In this document: in pieces, positions 1 to 8,443 of the stretch | How positions within the stretch are numbered: the stretch's first letter is position 1 | How the letters are laid out: each line of letters opens with the position of its first letter | Assembly: GCA_947493195.1 (NCBI GenBank) | Contig: CANLQG010000002.1 | Coordinates: forward strand, 62,001 to 126,000 | DNA from: an uncultured Sphingomonadaceae bacterium | Lineage (GTDB): Bacteria; Pseudomonadota; Alphaproteobacteria; Sphingomonadales; Sphingomonadaceae | Length of the DNA: 64,000 bases | Direction of reading: 5' to 3' | Notes under the pieces: generated by a model | Database searches by the model: none | What the model saw: the letters and a program-made list of their open reading frames with translations, nothing else | What the model was told of the DNA's origin: nothing | Program-made: the position numbers and the translations under genes

Positions 1-356
1 GCTTCACTGTGAATGATAATCTTTGCTGGGACGGCGTTAGTAAAACCGAGATCGTTGGCGGCAGTCATGCCATCGACCAGCACGCGAATCTGGTCCCGGC
101 GTGCGACGGCCTCGACAATCGCGCGAGCGTCGGGTGCGCTTTTCTCCCTAGTCAGGCTGTTGATGCCCGGTCTGTCGTACAATCCGCGGTAGATCCGGCG
201 GAGGTCTCCCGTTTTCACCATGCGCTGAAGGGCCTTGTCGATTGCATCTCGGCTTGCAAGATCGAGAAAGTCCCGCGGCGTCCAGACGGCATTTATAGCT
301 CCCTGTACGACACGGTCGAGAATTTGTGACTTCAGAGTAGGCGGCACTGCGTTCAT
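1..356 (-). CDS. AbiEi-type antitoxin / DUF6088-like protein (3' end outside window)
   Basis: The reverse strand is open from an ATG at 356 to the window edge, giving the first 118 residues. It starts MNAVPPTLKSQILDRV and carries a winged-helix-like segment (ALQRMVKTGDLRRIYRGLYD, residues about 42-61) followed by a stretch with VLVDGMTAANDLG. This pattern is typical of the DUF6088/AbiEi antitoxin family, the transcription-repressing half of type IV abortive-infection toxin-antitoxin systems. In that family the N-terminal winged helix binds DNA and represses its own promoter. A perfect inverted repeat touches the start codon, which fits autoregulation. The nucleotidyltransferase toxin (AbiEii) would lie just to the left, outside the window, so the pair is inferred only. 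Confidence 0.75.
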   Translation of the reverse strand, partial: MNAVPPTLKSQILDRVVQGAINAVWTPRDFLDLASRDAIDKALQRMVKTGDLRRIYRGLYDRPGINSLTREKSAPDARAIVEAVARRDQIRVLVDGMTAANDLGFTNAVPAKIIIHSE

Positions 357-384
357 GTCCGAAATATGTATATCAATTTCGGAC
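357..384. promoter_or_regulatory. palindromic operator upstream of the AbiEi-type gene
   Basis: GTCCGAAAT (357-365) and ATTTCGGAC (376-384) form a perfect 9-bp inverted repeat with a 10-bp AT-rich spacer immediately upstream of the start codon. AbiEi proteins are known to bind inverted repeats in their own promoters, so this is the likely autoregulatory site. Confidence 0.6.
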
Positions 385-763
385 GTATAATGGGGGCCAG
401 CTCATTGCAAAATGTCATCGTACAAAGTTGAAAGCTGATCAAATGCTCGTCTGCTTTTGGGCCGTTAGCAGACCGGCGGCTTCTATTGAAAGGCTAGGAT
501 AGCGGCCAGTCCGATTTTGGATGTGGCGAACGGTCTTCGTATGTCTGCTAATGGGGTGGAAAGCTGCGACAAATGCAATTCGCTTAGAAGTCAATACTGG
601 GGCCCGTTTCAGCCAGTCTGCTTTTGGAGCTTTTACTCCAGAAGCCGACGTTCCGTCAGCATTGCGTTACGGACATGCGAGGCGAGCATCATTCTTGACC
701 GTTAGTACAGCACTAGGAATCAAACCGAGATCGTTGCGTCAACGCACGGACCGCTGACAACGC
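385..763. other. non-coding stretch with a GTCTGCT hairpin
   Basis: No convincing gene is seen. A 7-bp inverted repeat, GTCTGCT (449-455) and AGCAGAC (467-473), encloses TTTGGGCCGTT. A related 17-mer (one mismatch) recurs at 4490-4506, and GTCTGCTTTT recurs at 616-625. These look like copies of a short intergenic repeat. Confidence 0.45.
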
Positions 764-1393
764 TCAGTTTTCAGGGCCCCGAGGTTTGTAGCGGGGGAGC
801 GCCCATCCGAACGAAAGCGCTCCAGCCCTCAACCCAAACCCGCATGCCAGCGCAATTACGATTGCAATTTCACGCTGTAGGCCCAGCGGATGCAGGACGA
901 TATAGGTCGAGGCTGCGAGAACCACTGCAGTCACGTAAATCTCGTGAGAAAAGATTATGGAATCTTCTTTTCCGAGAACGTCGCGAATGATCCCCCCAAA
1001 GCATGCTGTTATGACGCCCATAGTGATCGAGACCAATGGGGCCTCTCCTAGCGCATTGGCCTTTTCGGCCCCGGCGGTTGCGAAGAGCGCGAGCCCCAAT
1101 GCATCGAACCACAGTATCCATTGATGGCGGGAGGCGGCGAGATGGGCTGTGAAGAAAACCGCCACCGAGACTATCATACAGACGCCAAGATATTCCGGAC
1201 GATCCATCCAGAATACCGGTTGGCTGTCCAGTAAGAGATCACGGATGGTTCCACCGCCGATCCCGGTTACCGTGCCAAGCAGGATGAAGCCGATGACGTC
1301 CATCTGATTGCGTGAAGCGACCAGAGCGCCGCTTATGGTGAAAACCACGATGCCAAGCCAGTCGAGGGCGGCAATGCTGCTATCGAATATCAC
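764..1393 (-). CDS. TRIC / UPF0126 family cation channel
   Basis: A small integral membrane protein of the trimeric intracellular cation channel family (bacterial YadS/UPF0126). It shows two repeated membrane bundles, each with the family's glycine-rich motif: GTVTGIGGGTIRDLLL in the first half and GVITACFGGIIRDVLG in the second. Family members form homotrimeric channels selective for monovalent cations. The frame can be extended to a GTG at 1432, but a second GTG at 1393 has a purine-rich AGAAGAG element six bases upstream, so 1393 is preferred (about 209 residues). It sits alone between non-coding DNA and wrbA; its role in the element is unclear. Confidence 0.85.
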   Translation of the reverse strand: MIFDSSIAALDWLGIVVFTISGALVASRNQMDVIGFILLGTVTGIGGGTIRDLLLDSQPVFWMDRPEYLGVCMIVSVAVFFTAHLAASRHQWILWFDALGLALFATAGAEKANALGEAPLVSITMGVITACFGGIIRDVLGKEDSIIFSHEIYVTAVVLAASTYIVLHPLGLQREIAIVIALACGFGLRAGALSFGWALPRYKPRGPEN

Positions 1394-1627
1394 TTTTTGC
1401 TCTTCTCTAAATCGTGATGACTGCCGCAACACAGTCGAAAGTCATTTTGCGATGATCCTTTTCCCCGCACCGGGAAGGCCGTGTCCTCCCGTGGCCCAAA
1501 GGAAAGCGCGAATAAATCTGCATATAAAGTGAGAGCCTTCGGTCGCATAAGTGGCGGCTCCAAGCTCCTTCTTCAAAAGGGGGCATTGGGTACGGTTTGA
1601 TACGCTGCCCGCCCCCTTGAGAATTGA

Positions 1628-2227
1628 TCACGCGAACAACTTTTCGGCGGTTTTGGCCACGCGCGCTCCGAGATACCGGGCGCCGGCAAGCTCGTCTTCG
1701 TCGGGTTGGCGGCTGCCATCACCACCGGCGATGGTAGTCGCACCATAAGGCGCGCCACCACGAACCTTGTCATGTCCCGATTGGCCTTCGAACCCATAAT
1801 CGAGGCCGACGATGGTCATCCCGAAATGCAACATGTTCGTGATCAGAGAAAATAAGGTGGTCTCTTGTCCTCCGTGCTGCGTCGCGCTGGCTGTGAAGGC
1901 TGCGCCGACCTTCCCGTTCAATGCACCCCGCGCCCAGAGACCACCCGCCTGATCGAGAAACGCCGCCATCTGCGACGATACCCGGCCGAACCTTGTGCCG
2001 GTTCCGATGACGATCGCGTCGTAGCTTTCCAGTTCTTCGATCGCGGCAATCGGCGCATCTTGATCCAGTTTGAAGTGACTGGCACGAGCGATCTCCTCCG
2101 GGACCGTCTCCGGCACGCGCTTCACTTCGACAATCGCGCCTGCTTCCCTCGCACCTTCAGCGACCGCGTTGGCCATCACCTCGATGTGACCATAGGTCGA
2201 ATAATATAGAACGAGAACTTTGCTCAT
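1628..2227 (-). CDS. wrbA: NAD(P)H:quinone oxidoreductase, WrbA family
   Basis: A 199-residue flavodoxin-like protein. The FMN phosphate-binding loop is at the N terminus ([21 protein letters not shown] region), and later segments [19 protein letters not shown] and [14 protein letters not shown] are characteristic of WrbA (type IV quinone reductase). It reduces quinones by two electrons and so avoids semiquinone radicals; it is cytosolic and normally tetrameric. Its start overlaps the stop of the upstream dioxygenase gene (ATGA, 2224-2227), so it is the last gene of a doxX-dioxygenase-wrbA operon. Together these suggest detoxification of quinones or catechols. Confidence 0.93.
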   Translation of the reverse strand: MSKVLVLYYSTYGHIEVMANAVAEGAREAGAIVEVKRVPETVPEEIARASHFKLDQDAPIAAIEELESYDAIVIGTGTRFGRVSSQMAAFLDQAGGLWARGALNGKVGAAFTASATQHGGQETTLFSLITNMLHFGMTIVGLDYGFEGQSGHDKVRGGAPYGATTIAGGDGSRQPDEDELAGARYLGARVAKTAEKLFA

Positions 2228-3036
2228 GATGTAGTTCCTTCAGTTGTGAGTTGATCGGCATGCCCACCGAATGCGTAGGCATCCATCCGCAGGACGCCGT
2301 ATGTGTTGCTGGTATGAAGCCTTTCGGCAGACGCCTCTGATCCTGCCGCCCCCAGTGCAACGAAAAGGGGCAGAAGATGCTCTTCGGTCGGGTGATTGCG
2401 CTGAGCGTTCGGAGCGAGACGTCGGTAAGCGAGAAGATCGCAGGTACGACCATCTTCAAGTGCCTCGTCAAACCAATCTGCAAATTCGGTAACCCATTCG
2501 GGCTCTTCCTTGCCTTGCTGTCCACGCCAGCTGGAGAGGTCATGTGTGTAGCTTCCGCTGGCGATAATCAGGACGCCTTGACGCGTAAGGGGCGCAATGG
2601 CCCGTCCGACCTCGAGGTGGTGTCCGGGACCTAGCTGACTTTGCACTGAAAGCTGCACGACCGGTATGTCGGCATCGGGCCAGATTAGCATCAGAGGAAC
2701 CCACGCTCCGTGGTCGAGGCCGCGACTTGTATTGGTCGCTGCAGACAGGCCAGCATCGCCCAGGAGATCCACCACCCGTTCTGCCAACTCCGCAGAGCCG
2801 GCCGCAGGATAGGACAGCCGGTAAAGGGCATCGGGAAAGCCCGAGAAATCGTGGATCGTGTCGTTCTTCTCGACAGCATTGACGGTGGGAATGTGGGTCT
2901 CCCAATGGGCTGACACCACCAATATCGCGCGCGGACGGGGCATTGTGGGCGCCAGCCCCTCGAGGAAGTAACGGGCTGCTACGTCCTCGAGTGGAAGCGT
3001 CGGAGCCCCATGCGAAAGGAAAAGGGGGCGAAGCAT
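2224..3036 (-). CDS. DODA-type extradiol aromatic ring-opening dioxygenase (YgiD-like)
   Basis: A member of the LigB/DODA superfamily, about 270 residues from the ATG at 3036. Metal-ligand motifs are visible: [12 protein letters not shown] near residue 9, VVSAHWETH near residue 45, and [10 protein letters not shown] near residue 115. These supply the histidines that hold the non-haem iron or zinc. Characterised relatives open catechols such as DOPA. The longer frame to 3090 lacks support because the conserved family N terminus begins at [12 protein letters not shown]. The gene starts 5 bp after doxX and overlaps wrbA by 4 bp, so the three are co-transcribed. The natural substrate is not deducible. 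Confidence 0.88.
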   Translation of the reverse strand: MLRPLFLSHGAPTLPLEDVAARYFLEGLAPTMPRPRAILVVSAHWETHIPTVNAVEKNDTIHDFSGFPDALYRLSYPAAGSAELAERVVDLLGDAGLSAATNTSRGLDHGAWVPLMLIWPDADIPVVQLSVQSQLGPGHHLEVGRAIAPLTRQGVLIIASGSYTHDLSSWRGQQGKEEPEWVTEFADWFDEALEDGRTCDLLAYRRLAPNAQRNHPTEEHLLPLFVALGAAGSEASAERLHTSNTYGVLRMDAYAFGGHADQLTTEGTTS

Positions 3037-3040
3037 GACT

Positions 3041-3448
3041 TCAGGCCTTCTCTGCGAACGGATTACCGATCGCATAGGCACCGTCGCCAAACATTGACTG
3101 CGCTAGCAAGATCACTGCCCAAAACACGGGATATTCCCAGCCACCTCCCGGATTCGAGAAGCTGAAGCCAGCGGAAAGGTGCGGGATGATTGCACCGATC
3201 ATGATGACCAGCGCGCCCAGCGCGGCCCAACGGGTCATGAAACCTACGATCAGCGCGAGGCCGAGTGCAATCTCGCCCGCCATCACCGGATACGCGAGAA
3301 TGCCTGGAAAGCCGATGCTTTCGAAAAAGCCGGCCGTTCCGGCTGGGGTAAAAACAAGTAGCTTGGTCAGTCCGTGCGTAAGCAGGAGCGTGCCGCTGGT
3401 CACTCGCAACAGGGCAATGGCTCGGGACGTTGTAATGGTGTCAGTCAT
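3041..3448 (-). CDS. DoxX family membrane protein
   Basis: About 135 residues with four predicted membrane helices, typical of DoxX. Motifs include LLRVTSGTLLLTHGLTKL in the first helix and PVMAGEIALGLALIVGF in the second. DoxX proteins are small inner-membrane proteins often paired with redox enzymes, some acting in thiosulfate:quinone or sulfur-stress reactions. The start at 3448 is chosen because a GGAGG Shine-Dalgarno lies five bases before this ATG; the upstream TTG at 3460 lies inside the Shine-Dalgarno. It is the first gene of the operon with the dioxygenase and wrbA, divergent from the LysR gene. Confidence 0.9.
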   Translation of the reverse strand: MTDTITTSRAIALLRVTSGTLLLTHGLTKLLVFTPAGTAGFFESIGFPGILAYPVMAGEIALGLALIVGFMTRWAALGALVIMIGAIIPHLSAGFSFSNPGGGWEYPVFWAVILLAQSMFGDGAYAIGNPFAEKA

Positions 3449-3547
3449 GAAATCCTCCAAGTCGGTTGCCCGCTACATAGACTGATACAGTTACGCATTG
3501 AATTGCCCATGATTGACTACTGGCTATGCGTTTACGTATATCGAGGC
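3449..3547. promoter_or_regulatory. divergent promoter region between doxX and the LysR gene
   Basis: A 99-bp AT-rich spacer holds ACGCAT (3493-3498) and its inverse ATGCGT (3526-3531). LysR-type regulators generally bind such shared intergenic regions and control both the divergent operon and themselves. The binding site assignment is inference. Confidence 0.4.
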
Positions 3548-4429
3548 ATGGATTGGGACGACCTTCGGACATTTCTTGCAATCGCGCGACACGGCACGCT
3601 CTCGGCCGCCGCGCGCTCGCTAGGAGTTACCCAACCGACTATGGGGCGCCGCCTCGCAGCAATGGAGAAACGAATTGGGGCTCGATTGCTCCAACGCACT
3701 CCGACCGGATATGCGCTAACGCCGCCCGGGGAGGCGGTGCTCGGCAATGCGGAACGCGCTGAAGCTGAAGTCCTGGCTGCGGAACGCGCGATCACCGGAA
3801 GGGACGTTGCTCTCGAAGGTGTCGTTAGGCTGACAACAGTTGACACGCTGGCCGCGCGCATTGTCGCGCCGGCCCTCGCTGCACTCCAAGACACGCATCC
3901 GGGCATTGTGGTAGAGCTTGTTCCAGATACGCGATCGCTTAGTCTCTCGAAGCGCGAAGCAGACATCGCGCTTCGCATGACGCGATTTGAAGGCCATGAA
4001 GTTGCGACCAGACGCGTCGGTGCGGTCGCAATCGGGCTATATGCCACCGCTGAGTGGATCGAACCAGCCGAACGCGGCGACGTGCGTCTCGTCACAGTTT
4101 TGGACGATCAGGCCCACCTGCCGGAAGCCAAGATGCTCCGAGAAGTTTTTCCCAACGCGCCGATTGGTTTCAGATCGAACAGCCGCGAAGTACAGTTGCA
4201 TGCCACTCTCGCAGGTGCCGGGGTCGCAGCCCTTGCGTGCTACAGAGCGGACGTCGAACCAAGTCTTGTCCGGCTCAACGACGCGAATTCGAAACTGGTC
4301 CGTGACATCTGGTTGGGAGTGCATGTCGACATGCGACACATGCCAAGAGTTCGCGCGGTTGCGGACACGGTGATCGCAGTACTCGAGGAAAACTCCAGCG
4401 CTTTAAATCCGAAAACTCGTAATTCCTAA
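3548..4429 (+). CDS. LysR family transcriptional regulator
   Basis: A 293-residue LysR-type regulator. The N-terminal winged helix-turn-helix covers residues about 1-60 (DLRTFLAIARHGTLSAAARS and GVTQPTMGRRLAAME), followed by the substrate-binding domain, in which an effector is usually sensed. The frame is open upstream, but the conserved family start is MDWDDLRTFL at 3548. It is divergent from doxX-dioxygenase-wrbA, which is the classic arrangement for a regulator of the neighbouring operon. The sequence type resembles LysR proteins that control quinone or oxidative stress genes, but the effector is unknown. Confidence 0.9.
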   Translation: MDWDDLRTFLAIARHGTLSAAARSLGVTQPTMGRRLAAMEKRIGARLLQRTPTGYALTPPGEAVLGNAERAEAEVLAAERAITGRDVALEGVVRLTTVDTLAARIVAPALAALQDTHPGIVVELVPDTRSLSLSKREADIALRMTRFEGHEVATRRVGAVAIGLYATAEWIEPAERGDVRLVTVLDDQAHLPEAKMLREVFPNAPIGFRSNSREVQLHATLAGAGVAALACYRADVEPSLVRLNDANSKLVRDIWLGVHVDMRHMPRVRAVADTVIAVLEENSSALNPKTRNS

Positions 4430-4601
4430 CTATGACATAGCGTTGCGGCGGCTACGAGGCGTTTGAAAGCTACAGCCTGACGACCGTTATTGGGCCGTTA
4501 GCGGACTGTCCGGTTTAGCGCGGATGTGCGAGCTAGCCGACATAATGAACCAAAGGGTGCCTGCAGAGTTCCGCCAGCGTCACGCTGGGGAGGTGAGAGC
4601 A
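4430..4601. other. short intergenic stretch with a degenerate repeat copy
   Basis: No gene is seen. TTGGGCCGTTAGCGGAC at 4490-4506 matches 457-473 at all but one base, so it is a second, degenerate copy of the hairpin repeat found before the TRIC gene. Confidence 0.4.
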
Positions 4602-7094
4602 CTAGAACGCGATCTCTACCCCTACTTGATTCTCAACTGCAATTTGGATCGGCGTGTGCAGGTCGATCTCCAGATTTGGTGCGCTCAGTGTTGCGATCAG
4701 TGCATAACGCCCACGCCGTTTGCAGTTGGCAGTCGATTGCTTCCACCAACCCGTAACAGGTTTTACGCAAATGATGTTTCTGGCTGCCAAGACTACAGCG
4801 GGCCCAGTCCACTCATCGCAATGCAGTGAGCCTGCCGAGATGCTGTTTGGGCCAAATCTCCAACCCGCATTATCCGCGCCGGCTGGCCCTGGCCCCAACG
4901 GGTCATCGCGTTCCAGCGCGTTAGTTCGCTCGACAAAGTCAGCCTCACTTTCAGTTCGCCGTCTGAGATCGAACCGAAGGCCATGGGACTGGTAACGCTG
5001 AGCATCGATGGATGCAAAACGCCCAGGGTTTGGCTCGATAAAGTAGGACAGCGTCAACTTCAGTCGAACGTCTTGTTCGCCCAGTCCTTCTAGGATGTCC
5101 ATCGGCCAAGGTAGGCGATAGAAATGGCAATCAGAAAACTTCTTTGCACCGCCTTCAGTTTTGAACGGCTTGATCTCATTTTGTGCAATAATCGCGAGAT
5201 GATTTTCGGCAGATGCGATCGCGCGGTCTAGACTAGGAACGCCATGACCGAACTTTCGCAACAGTGGATAGCGAGCTGTCATGCCCGAAGCATTGTTTAG
5301 CTGCTGCACCATCCACGGCGTCCACTCGGCGCTGTGGACGATGAGGGCTCTAATCGTCTCCGGCCAGAACTGAGGATAGGCGGCAGCAAGTTCGGTTGCG
5401 AGCTTCGCGCACTGTGCCGCAGCTGCACTGGTCGCAGCAAACGGCACAAGGGGAGACGTTGCGACATCTTCGCCAGTTGTAAGCAGCGACAGAGAGTCAA
5501 AATTTGAGGCGTCGGTACCTGCGGGATTGATCGCTCGATTTCCAGCTTCGAATACCACTTCAGGTTTGATAGCAGAACGGCTTTGAGGCCAAGTCACAGA
5601 TGTTCGAGAAAACGGGCTCAACTCACCTGGCTGAACCATCGGTGCCCAGTCTTCAAACCCATCGTCCTGGACGTCCGACTTGTTTGTGTAGCCCCCAACG
5701 CTGAGGGCATTCCAAGACTGTGCCGGGTCTTCAATCGGCAAGTTCTCTTGTGCTTGGATTTGATCCACCTCAAGCGGCGCTGGTGCATTTCCCGCCGAGA
5801 TTACGAAGAGCCGTGCAGTTGGCTGGTCATCATCTCCTGCCATGTTCCCACTGGCCGACTGGTCAATAGCAGCGCTCCATGTCGTAGCTCTCGCCCCCGA
5901 AACATTGTCGTTGGTAACAGCGAGGCAAAAGGTCCGCCTACGCTCCGGACTATTGATCTCGGCGATTGAGACCGCTGATTGGGTTATTGAACCATATGAC
6001 TGCGGATCATTCGCGAGTTGTCCAACGGGTGGAAGAATCTTCACAGACTCAACCCTATGGCCCAGAACAATTTGAGCGTTGTCTTCTAGGCGGGGCGTCA
6101 GGTCGCCAAGCAAGGAGGTACCCGCCATCGATGTCCCGTGACCATGATCGTCTGCTCCACCCCATGCGGCATCAACCGAAAGCAAATCGCCTTCTGCCAC
6201 AGCAGGTTCGAGTAAACTGTGCCCGCGATTTACCCCTGTATCCAGAAGGCAGACTGCAGGAACGTCGGCGCCAGGCCAAATAACTCGCTCCGCTAGGTCT
6301 GCCGTCCACTCTGTTTGATCTTCGTAATCGGCTTCGGTGAAAAATGCTGGGGTTGCACTGGCCCGCCGTAATTCTGCGATGCCTGTTGCGGCAAAGAGCA
6401 GCAATTCCATTTCAATCCGACTGGCATAGATGGGAATGACCGTTGTTTCCGGAAATGTAAGCCAATACTGCGCTTCTGCGACGTTCAGCTCAATTGCCGC
6501 CGCTGCATTTACTACCTTATCGGCTTGTCCGGGATAGCTCCAAGCTTCCCACCAAATAGCATCCTGCGCGTCTTGCGGCATTGCATCAGGTTCATCAGTC
6601 CAAAAAGTCTCAAGACGGGCCTGACGGATGGCTTCAATTGGCTCGACCTTATCTCTTCTTGGTATCTTGCCGGTCGCTGTGAGATCCCCGTCAGTGTAGT
6701 CTTGGATAATCTGCTGCAAGACCGCTCGAGCGTTATCGGGCACGAACAGCGCCACCGTCGTTTGATTGTCGTTTTGAAGCGCGTCACCGTCAGTCCGAAC
6801 GACCGCGCCAGTCCTGATGCCAACGCTCTTGCGATCAAGCACGGCCTCTGGATTTGACCCTGGCCGGAGGGCTACCTCTACATATGTTCCGTCAGGCGGA
6901 TCAATACGGTCGTCTTCGGTTCGCGTATCATCGGCCTCGGTAAATGCTGCATCAAGCTCGGCTCTGATCCTCGCGCCGTGTTCAGCTCGCGTTTTGGGGG
7001 CCGCACCTCCTCCCATGTTCCGCCTTGGTGCTTGATAATCGCGACGAACGGCGCGGGCGGAGATATCGATATGGGGTTTGTCGAATTCTGCCAT
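4602..7094 (-). CDS. S8 family (subtilisin-like) serine protease paired with an AAA ATPase
   Basis: An 830-residue cytoplasmic-type protein without a signal peptide. The subtilase catalytic triad is complete: Asp285 (VCLLDTG), His319 (DHGHGTSMAG) and Ser556 (AATSAAAAQ), with oxyanion Asn436 (ISAGN). The first 270 residues are a separate N-terminal domain, and about 230 residues follow the protease core. It begins six bases after the stop of an AAA ATPase gene and is clearly co-transcribed with it. AAA-ATPase/subtilase pairs are scattered on bacterial mobile elements and are suspected conflict or defence systems. The likely arrangement is an ATPase that activates or feeds the protease; target and trigger are unknown. 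Confidence 0.88.
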   Translation of the reverse strand: MAEFDKPHIDISARAVRRDYQAPRRNMGGGAAPKTRAEHGARIRAELDAAFTEADDTRTEDDRIDPPDGTYVEVALRPGSNPEAVLDRKSVGIRTGAVVRTDGDALQNDNQTTVALFVPDNARAVLQQIIQDYTDGDLTATGKIPRRDKVEPIEAIRQARLETFWTDEPDAMPQDAQDAIWWEAWSYPGQADKVVNAAAAIELNVAEAQYWLTFPETTVIPIYASRIEMELLLFAATGIAELRRASATPAFFTEADYEDQTEWTADLAERVIWPGADVPAVCLLDTGVNRGHSLLEPAVAEGDLLSVDAAWGGADDHGHGTSMAGTSLLGDLTPRLEDNAQIVLGHRVESVKILPPVGQLANDPQSYGSITQSAVSIAEINSPERRRTFCLAVTNDNVSGARATTWSAAIDQSASGNMAGDDDQPTARLFVISAGNAPAPLEVDQIQAQENLPIEDPAQSWNALSVGGYTNKSDVQDDGFEDWAPMVQPGELSPFSRTSVTWPQSRSAIKPEVVFEAGNRAINPAGTDASNFDSLSLLTTGEDVATSPLVPFAATSAAAAQCAKLATELAAAYPQFWPETIRALIVHSAEWTPWMVQQLNNASGMTARYPLLRKFGHGVPSLDRAIASAENHLAIIAQNEIKPFKTEGGAKKFSDCHFYRLPWPMDILEGLGEQDVRLKLTLSYFIEPNPGRFASIDAQRYQSHGLRFDLRRRTESEADFVERTNALERDDPLGPGPAGADNAGWRFGPNSISAGSLHCDEWTGPAVVLAARNIICVKPVTGWWKQSTANCKRRGRYALIATLSAPNLEIDLHTPIQIAVENQVGVEIAF

Positions 7095-7100
7095 AAGCCT

Positions 7101-8105
7101 TTAGTCTTTGCTTGTGGCACCGGAGAACGCGTCCCGCATTTCTCGGCGCTCGCGCAACCGCCTGAGAACATCTTCCGTCTTGATGACATCCCGTTCGTCA
7201 AGAATGGCAGTCTTCACAGCGTCTTCCGCTGCGCGAGCAATTTCTGACTGGCTGAGCCCAGTGGCGGCTTCAACAATCTTTTTCCATGCCAACCGCGGAC
7301 GCCTCATTGGGCGGAGATAACGTACTATGAGCGCTCTAACTTGCTCTTTCGACGGGGCCTCGAACTCTATGACGGAGTCAAATCTTCGAAGTAGAGCGCG
7401 GTCGAGCAATTCTGGGTGATTTGTTGCCCCCAGCAGCACACTGTCGGTGGCGTTAGGCTCTTCCATCATTTGTAGGAAAGAATTCAGCACCCTACGCATC
7501 TCAGCAACATCGTTCGTCGCCTTGCGCTGGCTACCCAGTGCATCGAATTCATCGAACAGATAAACGCCGCGATGTTTGAGGGTTTCTTCAAAAACAAGCC
7601 TGACCTTCGCGGCCGTTTCTCCCATAAAACGAGTGATGAGGGACTCAAGCCTGATCACAAACAAAGGCAGGCGCAGTTCGCCGGCCAACGCCTCTGCCGT
7701 CATTGTTTTGCCGGAGCCTGGTGGGCCAACGAACAAGACTTTGCGATTGGGCGTCTTCCCATGCTCTCTCAGCCAGTCACGTTTCGTCTGCTGTCGTATC
7801 AGGTCTTCGAGTTTCTGACTGACCGCTTCATGCAACACGACATCGTTCAATCGAAGCTTCGGCTCGCGCAGATCGATGAGGCTTTCGAGCTCACCCCTTG
7901 GACGAGAAAACGAAATCGGGACACTTGCGCCACGCGAATTGCCGGCCCTAGCTTCGTCAACGGCTGCCCTGAGCTCTTCAGCTGTTGATCGCCTACCACT
8001 GCGCGCCTCAGAAGCAGCAATCTGCAAGGCGATTGAGTAGAAATGCTCATCGTCGCCTTCTGCTTTACTTTTCAGCATTTGCAGAATGTGTTTGGTGTTA
8101 GACAT
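7101..8105 (-). CDS. AAA family ATPase, partner of the S8 protease
   Basis: A 334-residue classic AAA ATPase. Walker A is GPPGSGKT at residues 127-134, Walker B is VYLFDEFDAL around 181-190 (Asp185, Glu186), sensor 1 is LLGATNHPE and an arginine-finger-like RRFD follows. The C-terminal part (about 245-334) is the helical lid. The N-terminal 90 residues are probably a recruitment domain. It resembles ATPases adjacent to subtilases rather than FtsH, because no protease or membrane segment is fused. It is the first gene of a two-gene operon with the protease 6 bp downstream. I infer it unfolds or senses the protease's substrate. Confidence 0.88.
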   Translation of the reverse strand: MSNTKHILQMLKSKAEGDDEHFYSIALQIAASEARSGRRSTAEELRAAVDEARAGNSRGASVPISFSRPRGELESLIDLREPKLRLNDVVLHEAVSQKLEDLIRQQTKRDWLREHGKTPNRKVLFVGPPGSGKTMTAEALAGELRLPLFVIRLESLITRFMGETAAKVRLVFEETLKHRGVYLFDEFDALGSQRKATNDVAEMRRVLNSFLQMMEEPNATDSVLLGATNHPELLDRALLRRFDSVIEFEAPSKEQVRALIVRYLRPMRRPRLAWKKIVEAATGLSQSEIARAAEDAVKTAILDERDVIKTEDVLRRLRERREMRDAFSGATSKD

Positions 8106-8443
8106 GGCTGGTATCCATCGCTCGGAGCTTATGCAGGCCTAAAGCAGGTTTGAACATGTTTCGGCGAGGAAAACCGCCCAAAGATGCAGAATTCTCCACA
8201 GCCGACCCCGCCCAATCACATCATCTGCCCAACTATGACTTCGCATTGAGCAATTGCAAGTTTGCTGAAACATGATCGAACCGATTTGTGCGCTGTCTCA
8301 GCCGCGACCCTCAGGCGCGAATCAGCCTCCTAATTGCTATCATTAGAACGAAACTACGGAAGGATCGCTGCTCAATGGATGTCCGCTTTTCGGAGGCCCT
8401 CTGGAAACTTCGAACGACCGAGATTAGGGCGCAAACCGGTTAT
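8106..8443. other. intergenic region upstream of the AAA ATPase gene
   Basis: 338 bp between the relaxase 3' end and the ATPase start. No gene is seen; the region must hold the promoter of the ATPase-protease operon. GTCCGCTTTTCGGAGG at 8381-8396 resembles the short hairpin repeats at 449-473 and 27843-27859. Confidence 0.4.

Noticed and set aside
521..757. A 78-codon plus-strand frame next to the TRIC gene
   Set aside because: No family resemblance; it includes repeat-like GTCTGCT sequence and has no ribosome site.
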